NCBI GenBank assembly: GCA_003605085.1
Contig: QZKD01000028.1
Location: 1-64,000, forward strand
From: Acholeplasma sp.
Lineage (GTDB): Bacteria; Bacillota_I; Bacilli_A; Acholeplasmatales; Acholeplasmataceae
Direction of reading: 5' to 3'
Length of the DNA stretch: 64,000 nt
Below are positions 35,350 through 44,743 of this stretch, piece after piece (position 1 is the first letter of the stretch; each line of letters begins with the position of its first letter). The translations under genes were made by a program, and so were the position numbers. The notes beneath the pieces were generated by a model. That model saw only the letters and a program-made list of their open reading frames with translations. It ran no database searches and was not told the origin of the DNA.

Positions 35350-36279
35350 ATGAATATCAAACAAAACTATACAGAACTCATCGGCAATACGCCGCTTTTA
35401 CGTTTGCACAATCTTGAAAAAGCCCTTGGACTGAAGGCAGAACTCGTTGCCAAACTGGAAAGTCATAATCCGCTTTCAAGTGTCAAAGATCGCTTAGCAT
35501 ATGCACTCATCGATTCAATAGAAAAACAAGGTTTAGTGAATGAGCACACCGTTTTTTGTGAACCAACGTCCGGAAACACTGGGATTGGACTAGCTTTTAT
35601 TTGTGCTGCTCGTGGTTATAAACTCATCTTAACTATGCCTGAAACTGTGTCTAAAGAACGTGTCCAAATCGTCAAAGCACTTGGAGCTGATGTAATTTTG
35701 ACTGATGGAAAATTAGGCATGAAAGGTGCGATTGCTAAAGCGGAAGAGATCAAAGCATCACGTCAACATGTCGTAATTCCAATGCAATTTGAGAATGCTG
35801 CAAACCCTGAAATTCATCGTAAAACGACTGCTATTGAGATTTTGAAAGATACAGATTATGACGTGGACTTCTTTGTTGCTGGTGTGGGAACAGGGGGGAC
35901 AATTACAGGTGTGGGAGAAGTTCTAAAAGCCCATCTTCCTTATGTAAAGATTGTTGCAGTTGAACCCAAAGATTCTCCAGTATTATCTGGCGGACAACCT
36001 GGACCACATAAGATTCAAGGAATCGGTGCAGGATTTATACCAGGTGTTTTAAACAAAAAAGTGATTGATGAAATTATTCAAGTATCGAATGAAGATGCAT
36101 TTACTTATGCACGGTTACTGGCGAAAACAGAAGGCGTTTTTGCTGGAATATCATCAGGTGCTATCTTATATTCAGCGATTGAACTTGCCAAAAGAAAGGA
36201 AAACGAGGGAAAAAGAATTGTGTTTATCGTATGTGATACCGGTGAACGTTACCTTTCTACCCCTCTATATGATATCTAA
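35350..36279 (+). CDS. cysK: Cysteine synthase (O-acetylserine sulfhydrylase)
   Basis: A PLP enzyme of 309 residues that makes L-cysteine from O-acetylserine and sulfide. GNTPLLRL is at the N-terminus, and the PLP-binding Lys is in NPLSSVKDR (about residue 46). PTSGNTGIG binds substrate, and the Gly loop GVGTGGTITG holds the phosphate. TATAAT at 35323-35328 and ATG 35350 after AGAGGTG define the unit. Its stop overlaps the cysE start (TAATG), so the two enzymes are co-made, consistent with the cysteine synthase complex. Confidence 0.95.
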   Translation: MNIKQNYTELIGNTPLLRLHNLEKALGLKAELVAKLESHNPLSSVKDRLAYALIDSIEKQGLVNEHTVFCEPTSGNTGIGLAFICAARGYKLILTMPETVSKERVQIVKALGADVILTDGKLGMKGAIAKAEEIKASRQHVVIPMQFENAANPEIHRKTTAIEILKDTDYDVDFFVAGVGTGGTITGVGEVLKAHLPYVKIVAVEPKDSPVLSGGQPGPHKIQGIGAGFIPGVLNKKVIDEIIQVSNEDAFTYARLLAKTEGVFAGISSGAILYSAIELAKRKENEGKRIVFIVCDTGERYLSTPLYDI

Positions 36280-36806
36280 TGTTAAAATGTACAAAAGAAG
36301 ATGTATTTGCAGCGAAAAAATTTGATCCTGCAGCACCCTCATGCCTGATGGTTTTTCTAACCTATCCCGGAGTGATTGCACTACGCAGACATCGCAGAGC
36401 GCATAAACTCTGGCTTAAAGGATATAAAAATTGGGCACGATGGATCGCAAGTGTGACTCGTAAACGAACAGGGATTGATATTCATCCAGCAGCTAAGATA
36501 GGACATGGTGTTTTTATCGATCATGGCATGGGATTAGTCATTGGAGAAACAGCTAGCGTTGGTGACAACTGCGTGCTTTATCACGGTGTCACTTTAGGAG
36601 CAAACACTTTTGAAAAAGTCGATCGTCATCCTAAAATTGGTAACAATGTGATTATTTATGCGAATGCAACGTTGATTGGACCTATCCACATTGGAGATCA
36701 TAGTATCGTAGGTGCAGGTGCGGTTGTCTTAAAAGATGCTAAAGCACATAGCAGGTTAATCGGTGTTCCTGCACATAAAAACCCACAAACAATTATCCAG
36801 GAATGA
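36279..36806 (+). CDS. cysE: Serine O-acetyltransferase
   Basis: Acetylates L-serine with acetyl-CoA to give O-acetylserine for CysK. The 175 residues form the short bacterial type: an N-terminal helical part with FLTYPGVIALRRHRRAH, then a left-handed beta-helix of hexapeptide repeats. Active-site motifs are HPAAKIGHGVFIDHGMG and GETASVGDNC. The C-terminus ends near NPQTIIQE, so a CysK-binding Ile near the tail is plausible. It begins on the A of the cysK stop. Confidence 0.93.
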   Translation: MLKCTKEDVFAAKKFDPAAPSCLMVFLTYPGVIALRRHRRAHKLWLKGYKNWARWIASVTRKRTGIDIHPAAKIGHGVFIDHGMGLVIGETASVGDNCVLYHGVTLGANTFEKVDRHPKIGNNVIIYANATLIGPIHIGDHSIVGAGAVVLKDAKAHSRLIGVPAHKNPQTIIQE

Positions 36807-36865
36807 ACGGGTATTTTTAAGAGAAAACAAAGATTTTCTAATCCTTCACATATTATCATCCTTGA

Positions 36866-36894
36866 TTGACAAATAGGGATAAATTTGATATCAT
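36866..36894 (+). promoter_or_regulatory. secG promoter
   Basis: TTGACA (36866-36871), a 17-base spacer and TATCAT (36889-36894) with TGA just before it. Confidence 0.75.
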
Positions 36895-36918
36895 AAATTG
36901 AGTTTTAGGAGGAGTACT

Positions 36919-37143
36919 ATGAATTGGGCAGATTATTTAGTTATTGTTGTTTCTTTGTTACTCGTAGGTGCAGTATTATTACAGCATTCTAACGATGATA
37001 TTAAAGATGCATTTAGTGGTGAAAAATCCGAATTATTTAAGAATAGAAAATCAAGAGGGCTTGAGTTGTTCCTCGTGCGTTCATCCTTCGTCCTTGGTAT
37101 CTTATTATTCGCATTAGTAATACTTTCTAATTTTTTACACTAA
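36919..37143 (+). CDS. secG: Preprotein translocase subunit SecG
   Basis: A small membrane protein (74 residues) with two hydrophobic segments (about 4-22 and 50-72). They are joined by the conserved loop LLQHSNDDIKDAFSGE, a SecG marker. It supports the SecYEG channel. ATG at 36919 follows TTAGGAGGAG; an in-frame start at 36898 lies upstream of that site and is rejected. Promoter at 36866 and a UUCG-loop terminator after it make it mostly a single-gene unit, with rsmE next. Confidence 0.92.
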   Translation: MNWADYLVIVVSLLLVGAVLLQHSNDDIKDAFSGEKSELFKNRKSRGLELFLVRSSFVLGILLFALVILSNFLH

Positions 37144-37162
37144 ACATGAGACTATGAAAATG

Positions 37163-37188
37163 AAGTGTTTCTTCGGAAACGCTTTTTT
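37163..37188 (+). terminator. Terminator with UUCG tetraloop after secG
   Basis: AAGTGTTTC-TTCG-GAAACGCTT (one G-U pair) with a six-T tail. The C(UUCG)G loop makes the hairpin very stable. rsmE starts 16 bases later and so may depend on read-through. Confidence 0.85.
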
Positions 37189-37203
37189 CATCCAAGGAGT
37201 TCT

Positions 37204-37896
37204 ATGCAACGTTATTTCTTAAGTCAAAAATCAAATCAAATCACGGGACAAGATGCCCATCACATCCTCAAAGTGATGCGGATGAAAAGTCAAGATGAGG
37301 TGATCGTTTGCTATGATCATCGCTGTTTTTTATCATCGTTGATCATCCATGATTCAGATGTTTTTTTTGAGGAAATCAAAGAACTTGAACGGATGAATAC
37401 CCCGAAAATTACCCTTATTCAAGGTTTACCAAAACATCCCAAAAGTGAACTCGTGGTCAAATATGCAACCCTTTTTGGAGCTACATCTATCCTCTTTGTT
37501 CCCATGATGCGTAGTATCGCGAAATTGGATAATGAAGCCAATAAACAGAAACGACTTGAAATGATTGCAAAAGAAGCTTCAGAACTTGCACATCGCTTTG
37601 ATGTGCCTGAGATCATTCTAGAATCATCTTTTAAAAAAATCCATTGGAAAGATTTTGATACCATTCTTTTGGCCGATGAAAATGAAAAGACTAGCACTTT
37701 AGATCAAGTTCTTCCTCTGGTGAGTTCCCAAATGAAAATTGCTTTAGTTATTGGACCTGAAGGTGGCATTACAGATCAAGAAAGAGAGTATTTGTCATCT
37801 GTTCATGCTTTATCCGTTTCTTTAGGAAAATATATCCTTCCCACAGAGCTTGCAGCCCTCTATGCGCTTTCTTATTTATCTATTAAAAATACCTAG
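37204..37896 (+). CDS. rsmE: 16S rRNA m3U1498 methyltransferase
   Basis: A SPOUT-family enzyme of 230 residues. The N-terminal PUA-like domain (MQRYFLSQKSNQITGQDAHH) is followed by the knotted SAM-binding domain: IQGLPKHPKSELVVKYATLFG, then LVIGPEGGITDQE, and the terminal SLGKYILPTELAAL. ATG at 37204 has AAGGAG at 37194-37199; an upstream frame from 37165 crosses the terminator and is rejected. The rpsU promoter begins 8 bases past its stop. Confidence 0.92.
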   Translation: MQRYFLSQKSNQITGQDAHHILKVMRMKSQDEVIVCYDHRCFLSSLIIHDSDVFFEEIKELERMNTPKITLIQGLPKHPKSELVVKYATLFGATSILFVPMMRSIAKLDNEANKQKRLEMIAKEASELAHRFDVPEIILESSFKKIHWKDFDTILLADENEKTSTLDQVLPLVSSQMKIALVIGPEGGITDQEREYLSSVHALSVSLGKYILPTELAALYALSYLSIKNT

Positions 37897-37903
37897 AAAG
37901 ATT

Positions 37904-37932
37904 TTGACAAATGGGGAAAAATGCTATATAAT
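37904..37932 (+). promoter_or_regulatory. rpsU promoter
   Basis: TTGACA (37904-37909), a 17-base spacer and TATAAT (37927-37932): a perfect consensus, as expected for a ribosomal protein gene. Confidence 0.87.
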
Positions 37933-37973
37933 GAATAAGGCTAATGAATCTCAGCGTGGAAGGAGGGCAGACT

Positions 37974-38147
37974 ATGCCTAAAACAATCGTTCGCGAAAAA
38001 GAATCAATTGAAGATGCTTTACGTCGCTTTAAGCGCGATGTTTCTAAGTCAGGAACTCTCCAAGAAGCACGCAAACGCGAGTTCTATTTGAAGCCATCGG
38101 TAGAACGCAAAGAACGGATTCGCGCAAACCGCTCAAAGAAGAAGTAA
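37974..38147 (+). CDS. rpsU: 30S ribosomal protein S21
   Basis: A 57-residue basic ribosomal protein. It opens [20 protein letters not shown], with the standard S21 pattern, and ends in a basic tail ANRSKKK. ATG at 37974 has a very strong site, GGAAGGAGGG, 7 bases before it. It has a perfect promoter and its own terminator. In this lineage it sits directly before phoH rather than with yqeY or dnaG. Confidence 0.95.
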   Translation: MPKTIVREKESIEDALRRFKRDVSKSGTLQEARKREFYLKPSVERKERIRANRSKKK

Positions 38148-38156
38148 CTTAAAAAT

Positions 38157-38177
38157 CGCACTCTAGGGTGCGTTTTT
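38157..38177 (+). terminator. Intrinsic terminator after rpsU
   Basis: CGCACTC and GGGTGCG pair (one G-U), followed by five T. Confidence 0.8.
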
Positions 38178-38264
38178 ATATGGTTTTTGATTTGAAAAAG
38201 TACAACTTGTGCTTTTTTCTTTTTGGGTCTATGGTATAATATCTTTACGGTAAGGAGAGATTTA

Positions 38265-39218
38265 ATGAAATTAAATCAACAAATTCATCATGCCGAAGCC
38301 ATTGCCAGACTAGTCGGCGTTCAAGATCGTAATTTACTCGTTTTCAAGCAATACCTAGGAGTGAATGTTTCCGTGATGGGATCGGAGATTATTACCGATG
38401 CCAAAGAGAAACATCTTCCATTGCTGGAAGCGATTTTTTCGGTTCTTATTGAACTAGCAGAACATCAGGTACAACTCTCTGAACGCGATATCATGTATAT
38501 CATCAAATTAGCTGAAAAGAACGAACTTGAAGGTGTATTTGACCTCTATAAAAATCGCAAGCGTATTTTAATCAACGATCAAGGACGCTCGATTTATCCC
38601 AAAACGTTTAACCAAAAGCACTATGTGGATGCAATCACAAACTATGATCTCGTTTTTGGTGTGGGTCCAGCTGGAACAGGAAAAACGTATTTAGCAGTTG
38701 CTCAAGCGGTGGCTGAACTCAAAAACAATAAAGTAAAAAAACTTATTTTAACGAGACCCGTTGTCGAAGCGGGTGAAAGTCTAGGTTTCTTACCAGGAGA
38801 TTTAAAAGAGAAAGTGGATCCATATCTTGTCCCCCTCTATGATGCACTTTATGACATGTTGGGAACTCAGACGACATTATCACTTATGGAAAAAGGAGTC
38901 ATTGAAATTGCTCCTTTAGCTTACATGAGAGGACGCACTTTGGAAAATGCTTTTGTGATTTTAGATGAAGCACAAAACACTACTCGTGTTCAAATGAAAA
39001 TGTTTCTTACACGTTTAGGGTTTGCCTCTAAAATGGTAATCACTGGAGATCCATCCCAAAGCGATTTGCCTAAGGGCATTCCTCCAGGACTCAATGAAGC
39101 ACTCCAACTACTCGATCATATGGATGACATCAAGATCATTCAGTTTGATAAACTCGATGTCGTTAGACATCCCCTAGTTCAACGGATTCTTGAAAGGTAT
39201 GATGGCGATGAAAGTTAA
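38265..39218 (+). CDS. phoH: PhoH-like ATPase
   Basis: A 317-residue P-loop ATPase, cytosolic, thought to act in RNA or ribosome metabolism with YbeY. Walker A is GPAGTGKT, preceded by the PhoH-typical KTFNQKHYVDAI. Walker B is FVILDEAQNTT, and GDPSQSDLP is the sensor motif. ATG at 38265 has AAGGAGAG; a frame from 38223 runs through the promoter. An extended -10 TGGTATAAT lies at 38232-38240. It starts the conserved phoH-ybeY-cdd-era-recO-glyQS-dnaG-rpoD run. Confidence 0.94.
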   Translation: MKLNQQIHHAEAIARLVGVQDRNLLVFKQYLGVNVSVMGSEIITDAKEKHLPLLEAIFSVLIELAEHQVQLSERDIMYIIKLAEKNELEGVFDLYKNRKRILINDQGRSIYPKTFNQKHYVDAITNYDLVFGVGPAGTGKTYLAVAQAVAELKNNKVKKLILTRPVVEAGESLGFLPGDLKEKVDPYLVPLYDALYDMLGTQTTLSLMEKGVIEIAPLAYMRGRTLENAFVILDEAQNTTRVQMKMFLTRLGFASKMVITGDPSQSDLPKGIPPGLNEALQLLDHMDDIKIIQFDKLDVVRHPLVQRILERYDGDES

Positions 39219-39630
39219 TTTATTCAATCAAACAGAGTACCCTATGGATCATATTGAAGCTTTAATTAAGCATATCTTTAAAGATGAAAAACAAAGGTTA
39301 AGTATGCAACTCATCTTTGTCACACAAGAGGAGATCCATCGTCTCAACTTAGCATATCGCATGATAGATAAACCGACCGATGTACTTAGTTTCCCCAATG
39401 ATGATCCTAAAGATCGTTCACTTGGGGATGTATTTATCTCGATTGAACAGGCTATAAAGCAGGCAGAAGATTATGGTCATTCTGTAGAAAGAGAAATTGG
39501 ATTTCTTGCGGTTCATGGATACCTCCATCTTCTTGGGTATGATCATCATACAAAAGAAGAGGAAGCAGTTATGACCCAAAAACAAGAGGAAATTTTGACA
39601 AAAGCAGATTTAGAAAGGAAAGCATCATGA
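39208..39630 (+). CDS. ybeY: Endoribonuclease YbeY
   Basis: A zinc-dependent RNA-processing factor for 16S rRNA 3' end maturation, 140 residues. The motif HGYLHLLGYDH holds the three His ligands, and DKPTDVLSFP is the other family marker. It overlaps phoH by 11 bases. ATG codons at 39199, 39202 and 39208 are all in frame; AAAGG at 39193-39197 does not settle the choice. Its stop overlaps the cdd start (ATGA). Confidence 0.93.
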   Translation: MKVNLFNQTEYPMDHIEALIKHIFKDEKQRLSMQLIFVTQEEIHRLNLAYRMIDKPTDVLSFPNDDPKDRSLGDVFISIEQAIKQAEDYGHSVEREIGFLAVHGYLHLLGYDHHTKEEEAVMTQKQEEILTKADLERKAS

Positions 39631-40028
39631 AAAACATTCAAGAAGCACTTATGGCTCGTGAACGAGCCTATACACCCTATTCACATTTTAAAGTAGGTGC
39701 AGCTATCCTTCTTAAGGATGGAACATTTATTCATGGCGCAAATATCGAAAATGCTTCTTATAGTTTGACATCTTGCGCAGAAAGAAATGCTCTTTATTCC
39801 CTTTACTCACAGGGCTATAAGAAAGAAGACATCGTCTCCATAACCGTGATTGCTAATGATCATGGTCCTGTATCACCCTGTGGAGCATGTCGTCAAGTGA
39901 TGCATGAGTTATTACCTAAGGACGCAAAAATTATTTTAGCCAATACCAAAGGAGAAACCTTAGAAACGACACCTGATGGTTTACTGCCATATGCCTTTGT
40001 TCTAGACGAAAAACCTCATGACGAATAA
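39627..40028 (+). CDS. cdd: Cytidine deaminase
   Basis: Deaminates cytidine and deoxycytidine to uridine forms in pyrimidine salvage. The 133 residues fit the homotetrameric type. Zinc ligands lie in TSCAERNAL (with catalytic Glu) and SPCGACRQV. FKVGAAIL and GANIENASY bind substrate. It overlaps ybeY by 4 bases and era by 11 bases, the standard Bacillota arrangement. Confidence 0.95.
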   Translation: MKNIQEALMARERAYTPYSHFKVGAAILLKDGTFIHGANIENASYSLTSCAERNALYSLYSQGYKKEDIVSITVIANDHGPVSPCGACRQVMHELLPKDAKIILANTKGETLETTPDGLLPYAFVLDEKPHDE

Positions 40029-40917
40029 ACATGTATCGGGATTTGTCGCGATTATTGGACGCCCAAATGTCGGAAAATCGACGTTGATCAACGCACTCAT
40101 GGGTGAAAAAATTGCCATCATGAGTCCTAAACCTCAAACTACGAGACATCGCATTATGGGTGTTTTAACAAAAGAGAACTATCAAATAATTTTTGTCGAT
40201 ACTCCAGGTTTACATAAGGGAAAAGATCTTTTAAATAAGACGATTGATAAGGTAGCAGTGTCAGCTATTTCTGATGTGGATCTTATTTTGTATGTAGTTG
40301 ATCGGAAAAAAGATGATGCGCAAGATCATGTCATCAATTATTTTAAACAAGCAAATTCAAAAGTGGTTTTAGTCATCAATAAAATTGATACACTTCCTTC
40401 AAAAACTGCCATTGATGAAATCATCGTAAGTTACTTAGATAGTTATCCTTTTTTAGCGGTTATTCCCATCTCTGCAAAAGAACATACGTACCTAAATAAA
40501 ATCGAAGAGATCATTGTCCCACTATTAGATGAAGGTCCAAGATTTTTTCCAGAAGAGATGAAAACCGATCAAAGTGAAGAAAAGTTGATGAGTGAACTCA
40601 TCCGTGAAAAGATTCTTTATCACACGGAACAAGAAGTTCCCCACGCGGTGGCCGTTGTGATTGAATCACTTGAGGAAAATCAAGAACTTAACACTCTAGA
40701 TGTCTCAGCATTGATTGTTGTGGAACGCACAACTCAAAAGCAGATATTAATCGGTAAGGGTGGCGAAAAGATGAAAAAGATCGGGATGGAAGCCAGAAAA
40801 GAAATCAATCATCTTTTACACACAAAAATTCACTTAACCCTTTGGGTAAAGGTGAAAAAAGATTGGAGAAATCGACCCTCTGACTTGAAGTCATTAGGGT
40901 ATGGAGATGATGTTTAA
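40018..40917 (+). CDS. era: GTPase Era
   Basis: An essential GTPase (299 residues) that binds 16S rRNA and assists 30S assembly. Its G motifs are G1 GRPNVGKST, G2 TTRHRI, G3 DTPGLH and G4 NKID. A C-terminal KH domain begins around residue 200, with IGKGGEKMKKIG. It overlaps cdd by 11 bases and recO by one base. Confidence 0.97.
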   Translation: MTNKHVSGFVAIIGRPNVGKSTLINALMGEKIAIMSPKPQTTRHRIMGVLTKENYQIIFVDTPGLHKGKDLLNKTIDKVAVSAISDVDLILYVVDRKKDDAQDHVINYFKQANSKVVLVINKIDTLPSKTAIDEIIVSYLDSYPFLAVIPISAKEHTYLNKIEEIIVPLLDEGPRFFPEEMKTDQSEEKLMSELIREKILYHTEQEVPHAVAVVIESLEENQELNTLDVSALIVVERTTQKQILIGKGGEKMKKIGMEARKEINHLLHTKIHLTLWVKVKKDWRNRPSDLKSLGYGDDV

Positions 40918-41570
40918 TGGAAGGCATTATCTATAAGATACAACCCTATCAAGAGCATGCTCGATTATGCTTCGTATACACCATGGTAGGGAAAAAAACA
41001 CTTTTAGCCCAAGGCTCACAAAAAGTGAACTCTCCCTATCGTATTTTGGCTCAATATTTAACCAAAATCGATTTTAAGGATCAAGCGAAACCTTTTATTA
41101 CCTTACAGGAAGGTAAAATCTTAAATGATTATCAAACGATTAAAGCAGACTATCATCAAACAAAAGCAGCAGGGATTATCTTAGAACTTATCGATCATGT
41201 GATTATGGATAATATGGATCATGGTCAACTTTATCATGAGGTTAATTTAGCTTTGATGGATACACATCTTGAATTATCGAGTCTCTCGTTTGCAATTAAG
41301 CTCTTCGAGCCTTTAGGGTATCACATTCACCTAACTGGTGATGGAAGAAAAATCAAAGGGGTGTCCATCGAAAGAGGGTCTATCATCTATGAGGGTGAAG
41401 CAATCCCCATAGATTTAGATGTTAAGGGTGCTGTCGACCTATTAAGACTATCCCTCATTCCTTATCAAGAACTTATGAACCAACCCTGGAATGACTTAAC
41501 TAAAATAAAAGAATTTATTTTAAAATACTATCAGTTTCATTTACAATTAACCCTAAAAAACCTACAATAG
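40917..41570 (+). CDS. recO: DNA repair protein RecO
   Basis: Loads RecA on single-stranded DNA with RecR. The 217 residues are slightly short. The N-terminal OB domain begins MEGIIYKIQPYQEHARL and is followed by a helical domain. The four-Cys zinc finger seen in many RecO proteins (about residues 145-170) is absent: no Cys pairs are visible there. Its position directly after era, sharing one base, strongly supports the assignment. Confidence 0.85.
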   Translation: MEGIIYKIQPYQEHARLCFVYTMVGKKTLLAQGSQKVNSPYRILAQYLTKIDFKDQAKPFITLQEGKILNDYQTIKADYHQTKAAGIILELIDHVIMDNMDHGQLYHEVNLALMDTHLELSSLSFAIKLFEPLGYHIHLTGDGRKIKGVSIERGSIIYEGEAIPIDLDVKGAVDLLRLSLIPYQELMNQPWNDLTKIKEFILKYYQFHLQLTLKNLQ

Positions 41571-41591
41571 ACATAAAAGGATGTGCTCAAC

Positions 41592-42962
41592 ATGGTAACA
41601 CTTGAACAACTCGTACAATATGCGAAATCAACGGGATACATTTTCCAAGGAAGCGAACTCTATGGAGGTCTCGCTAACACATGGGATTATGGTCCTTTAG
41701 GAAGTTTATTAAAACGTAATATCAAAGATGTTTGGATTAGAAAATTTCAAAGAGAAAATCCTTATAACGTCTTAATTGATTCATCGATATTGATGAATTC
41801 AGAAGTATGGAAAGCGAGTGGCCATGTCGGAGGATTCTCTGATCCCTTGACAGAATGTCGGTCATGTAATAATCGTTTTCGTGCCGATAAACTCATTGAA
41901 GATCATGACAAAAATGTTCATCCTGACGGATGGAAGACAGAACAGATGTATACGTACCTTCAAGATCACAAAGTATCATGTCCCAATTGTGGCAAATCCG
42001 ATTGGTTACCCATTCGAGCATTTAACATGATGTTTCAAACCTATCAAGGTGTTGTTCTAGAACAAGCCAATCAGATTTATTTACGTCCCGAGACCGCACA
42101 AGGAATCTTTGTTCAATTTAAAAATATCCAACGCACAACCCGTCGCAAAATACCTTTTGGTGTCTGTCAAGTCGGAAAGTCTTTTAGAAATGAGATCACT
42201 CCAGGTAATTTCATTTTTAGAACGCGTGAATTCGAACAGATGGAACTTGAGTTTTTCTGCAAGCCTGGAACTGAACTTGAATGGTTTAACTACTGGAAAA
42301 ATTTCTGTATGAACTGGCTCAAAGATCTAGGTTTAAAAACAGAAAATCTTGAATTTGATGATCATAAGCCTGAGGCATTGTCTCATTATTCGAATGCAAC
42401 CACGGATATCCGTTATCAATTCCCCTGGGGATTTGATGAACTTTGGGGGATTGCATCAAGAACAGATTATGATCTAAAAGCCCATCAAAATCAATCAGGA
42501 GAAAACATGCAGTATTTAGATCCTGAAACCAGCGAACGTTATCTTCCCTATGTCATCGAACCTTCTGTAGGTGTCGAAAGACTTGTTCTCGCTTTCTTAA
42601 CCAATGGTTATGATGAGGAGATCTTGGAAGGTGGCGACATACGACAAGTGCTCCATATCCATCCAGCACTCGCACCTTATAAAGCAGCGATCTTACCATT
42701 GGTCAAGCGTGATCACAGTGAAAAGGCTTTTGAGATTTATCAAGAACTCAGCAAGTCATTTGATGTCATCTATGATGAAACTCAAAATATTGGGAAACGA
42801 TACCGCAGACAAGATGCGATTGGAACACCCATTTGTATTACCGTAGACCATCAAACCATGGATGATCACAGCGTCACCGTTCGAGATCGGGATACGATGG
42901 ATCAAGTGAGATTACCTATTGAAGAACTTAAAGGTTATATCGAGAAAAACACGAAGTTTTAG
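41592..42962 (+). CDS. glyQS: Glycyl-tRNA synthetase, single-chain class II
   Basis: Charges tRNA-Gly in the cytosol. The 456 residues match the alpha2 type, not the two-subunit GlyQ/GlyS of most bacteria. The N-terminus is GYIFQGSELYGGLANTWDYGP. Motif 2 is FRNEITPGNFIFRTREFEQME, split here as FRNEITPGN and RTREFEQME, and motif 3 is GVERLVLAFL. A Cys set CRSC and CPNC in the insertion suggests zinc. ATG at 41592 is 10 bases from AAAGGATG; the GTG at 41583 is too close. A 21-base gap separates it from recO. Confidence 0.96.
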   Translation: MVTLEQLVQYAKSTGYIFQGSELYGGLANTWDYGPLGSLLKRNIKDVWIRKFQRENPYNVLIDSSILMNSEVWKASGHVGGFSDPLTECRSCNNRFRADKLIEDHDKNVHPDGWKTEQMYTYLQDHKVSCPNCGKSDWLPIRAFNMMFQTYQGVVLEQANQIYLRPETAQGIFVQFKNIQRTTRRKIPFGVCQVGKSFRNEITPGNFIFRTREFEQMELEFFCKPGTELEWFNYWKNFCMNWLKDLGLKTENLEFDDHKPEALSHYSNATTDIRYQFPWGFDELWGIASRTDYDLKAHQNQSGENMQYLDPETSERYLPYVIEPSVGVERLVLAFLTNGYDEEILEGGDIRQVLHIHPALAPYKAAILPLVKRDHSEKAFEIYQELSKSFDVIYDETQNIGKRYRRQDAIGTPICITVDHQTMDDHSVTVRDRDTMDQVRLPIEELKGYIEKNTKF

Positions 42963-42976
42963 CCAAGGAGGATGTC

Positions 42977-44743
42977 ATGGACCAAAAACTCATTGATCAA
43001 ATAAATGAGAAAACAGCAATCGTTGATTTGGTTAGCGAGTTTGTCACGCTCAAAAAAACGGGAAAAAATTTCGTGGGTCTATGTCCATTTCATCAAGAAA
43101 AAACACCAAGTTTTTCTGTGTCTCCAGAAAAAAATATCGCCAAATGCATGAGCTGTGGTGAGGGGGGGAACCCCATCAACTTCTTTAGGAAAATTAAAAA
43201 TATTTCCTTTGAAGAAGCAGCTGCAGAACTCGCCGAACGTGCGGGTATTGAAGTCAAAAAAATCAATGTTAAAAAAGATCCTTATGAGAATTATTATGCC
43301 CTCATGAGTGAAGTCGCTAATTTCTATGAGTTTAATCTTCGACATAGTGAAAAAGGTCTTGAGGCACTAAGATATTTATATGATCGCCAAATGACCGACG
43401 AACTTATCAAACATTTCCGTTTAGGATTTGCACCTTCCTATGGCTCGACATTATATCAAGTTCTAAAGAATAAAAACTTTTCTGTCTCTGACATGATCAA
43501 TTTAGGTGTCGTTAAACAAAGCGATCAAGGCGATTATTATGATCTATTTAGTGATCGAATTATATTCCCCATTACGGATGCCAAAGGTCGTGTCGTTGGA
43601 TTATCAGGACGAACCACCCATCCGAAAGAACCTGCAAAATATATCAATAGCCCAGAGACCATTATCTTTAAAAAAGGAATGCTGCTCTACCACTTCAATG
43701 AAGCACTTCCTGAAATCAGAAAGCTTAAACAAGTGGTACTCTATGAAGGATTTTTTGATGTGATTTCATCCTATGGAGCAGGAATCATGCATGGTGTAGC
43801 TACGATGGGGACCGCACTCACCAAAGATCAAGCAAAACTCATTAAATCGGTTTCACCATCGATTATTATCGCCTATGACGGAGACCAAGCAGGACTAAAA
43901 GCCAGTGATCATGCGATTCCTATTTTGGAAAAAGAACAGCTCAAGATTGAGGTTTTAACGATTCCAGAAAAGATGGATCCTGATGATTTTATCAAAGCGT
44001 ATGGTCCTGAAGCTTATGAAAAACTATTTGGTGAATTTACAGAAGACAGTTTCCAATTTCGTTATCGTTATTATAAGATAGGTAAAGATTTAAAGAACGC
44101 CAATGATTTAAAAGATTTTAAGCGTCAGATCGTATCGATGGTTCAATATGTGGATTCTTCGATTCGCGCCCATTATTTATCACGTCTATCGACTGAATTT
44201 TCCATCCCGATTGCGGAGCTTGATGGCTTAAAACCCACAAAAGATAAAGAAAAAGAGCCCATCAAGATACCACCTAAAGAACGTAGTAAAATGCCTAGTA
44301 AATACGAACAGGCAGAACGCTTTCTCATTATGGCTATGTTAAGATCAAAAACCGTGTCAAGAAAAGTGATGAATGCGCTCAAATCTTCAGATTTTGCAGA
44401 GGTCATTACAGCGTCTATACGTTTATCCATCGACCATTATTATGATGACCATGTGGAAATGAATCTAGATCATTTCTTGGATACACTGAATACTGAACAA
44501 CGGGATGTTATGGAAAACACCATAATGAAAGACATTATATGGAAAAAGAATTTACCACTCGATGACGTAGAAGTCGATAAATATATAACCCTTGTCATAC
44601 TCGCAAATGATCATAGAAGATTCATGTATTTGAATCATCAGATTGAAACTTTGCAAGAAGTGAGTGAAGCGTTGGTCAACGAACGTGATCAACTCAAAAA
44701 ACGATTAGATAAAAATAAGGAGGAAGCGTCAAATGGATCGTGA
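42977..44743 (+). CDS. dnaG: DNA primase
   Basis: Makes RNA primers at the replication fork, 588 residues. The N-terminal CHC2 zinc finger has [11 protein letters not shown] and CMSCGEGG. The TOPRIM catalytic core (about 255-345) carries [11 protein letters not shown] and [10 protein letters not shown]. The C-terminal domain should bind DnaB. It overlaps rpoD by 11 bases, as in the classic macromolecular synthesis operon. Confidence 0.96.
   Translation: MDQKLIDQINEKTAIVDLVSEFVTLKKTGKNFVGLCPFHQEKTPSFSVSPEKNIAKCMSCGEGGNPINFFRKIKNISFEEAAAELAERAGIEVKKINVKKDPYENYYALMSEVANFYEFNLRHSEKGLEALRYLYDRQMTDELIKHFRLGFAPSYGSTLYQVLKNKNFSVSDMINLGVVKQSDQGDYYDLFSDRIIFPITDAKGRVVGLSGRTTHPKEPAKYINSPETIIFKKGMLLYHFNEALPEIRKLKQVVLYEGFFDVISSYGAGIMHGVATMGTALTKDQAKLIKSVSPSIIIAYDGDQAGLKASDHAIPILEKEQLKIEVLTIPEKMDPDDFIKAYGPEAYEKLFGEFTEDSFQFRYRYYKIGKDLKNANDLKDFKRQIVSMVQYVDSSIRAHYLSRLSTEFSIPIAELDGLKPTKDKEKEPIKIPPKERSKMPSKYEQAERFLIMAMLRSKTVSRKVMNALKSSDFAEVITASIRLSIDHYYDDHVEMNLDHFLDTLNTEQRDVMENTIMKDIIWKKNLPLDDVEVDKYITLVILANDHRRFMYLNHQIETLQEVSEALVNERDQLKKRLDKNKEEASNGS

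Noticed and set aside
41571-41591. T-box leader of glyQS
   Set aside because: The gap after recO is 21 bases; the gene is inside an operon with no leader.
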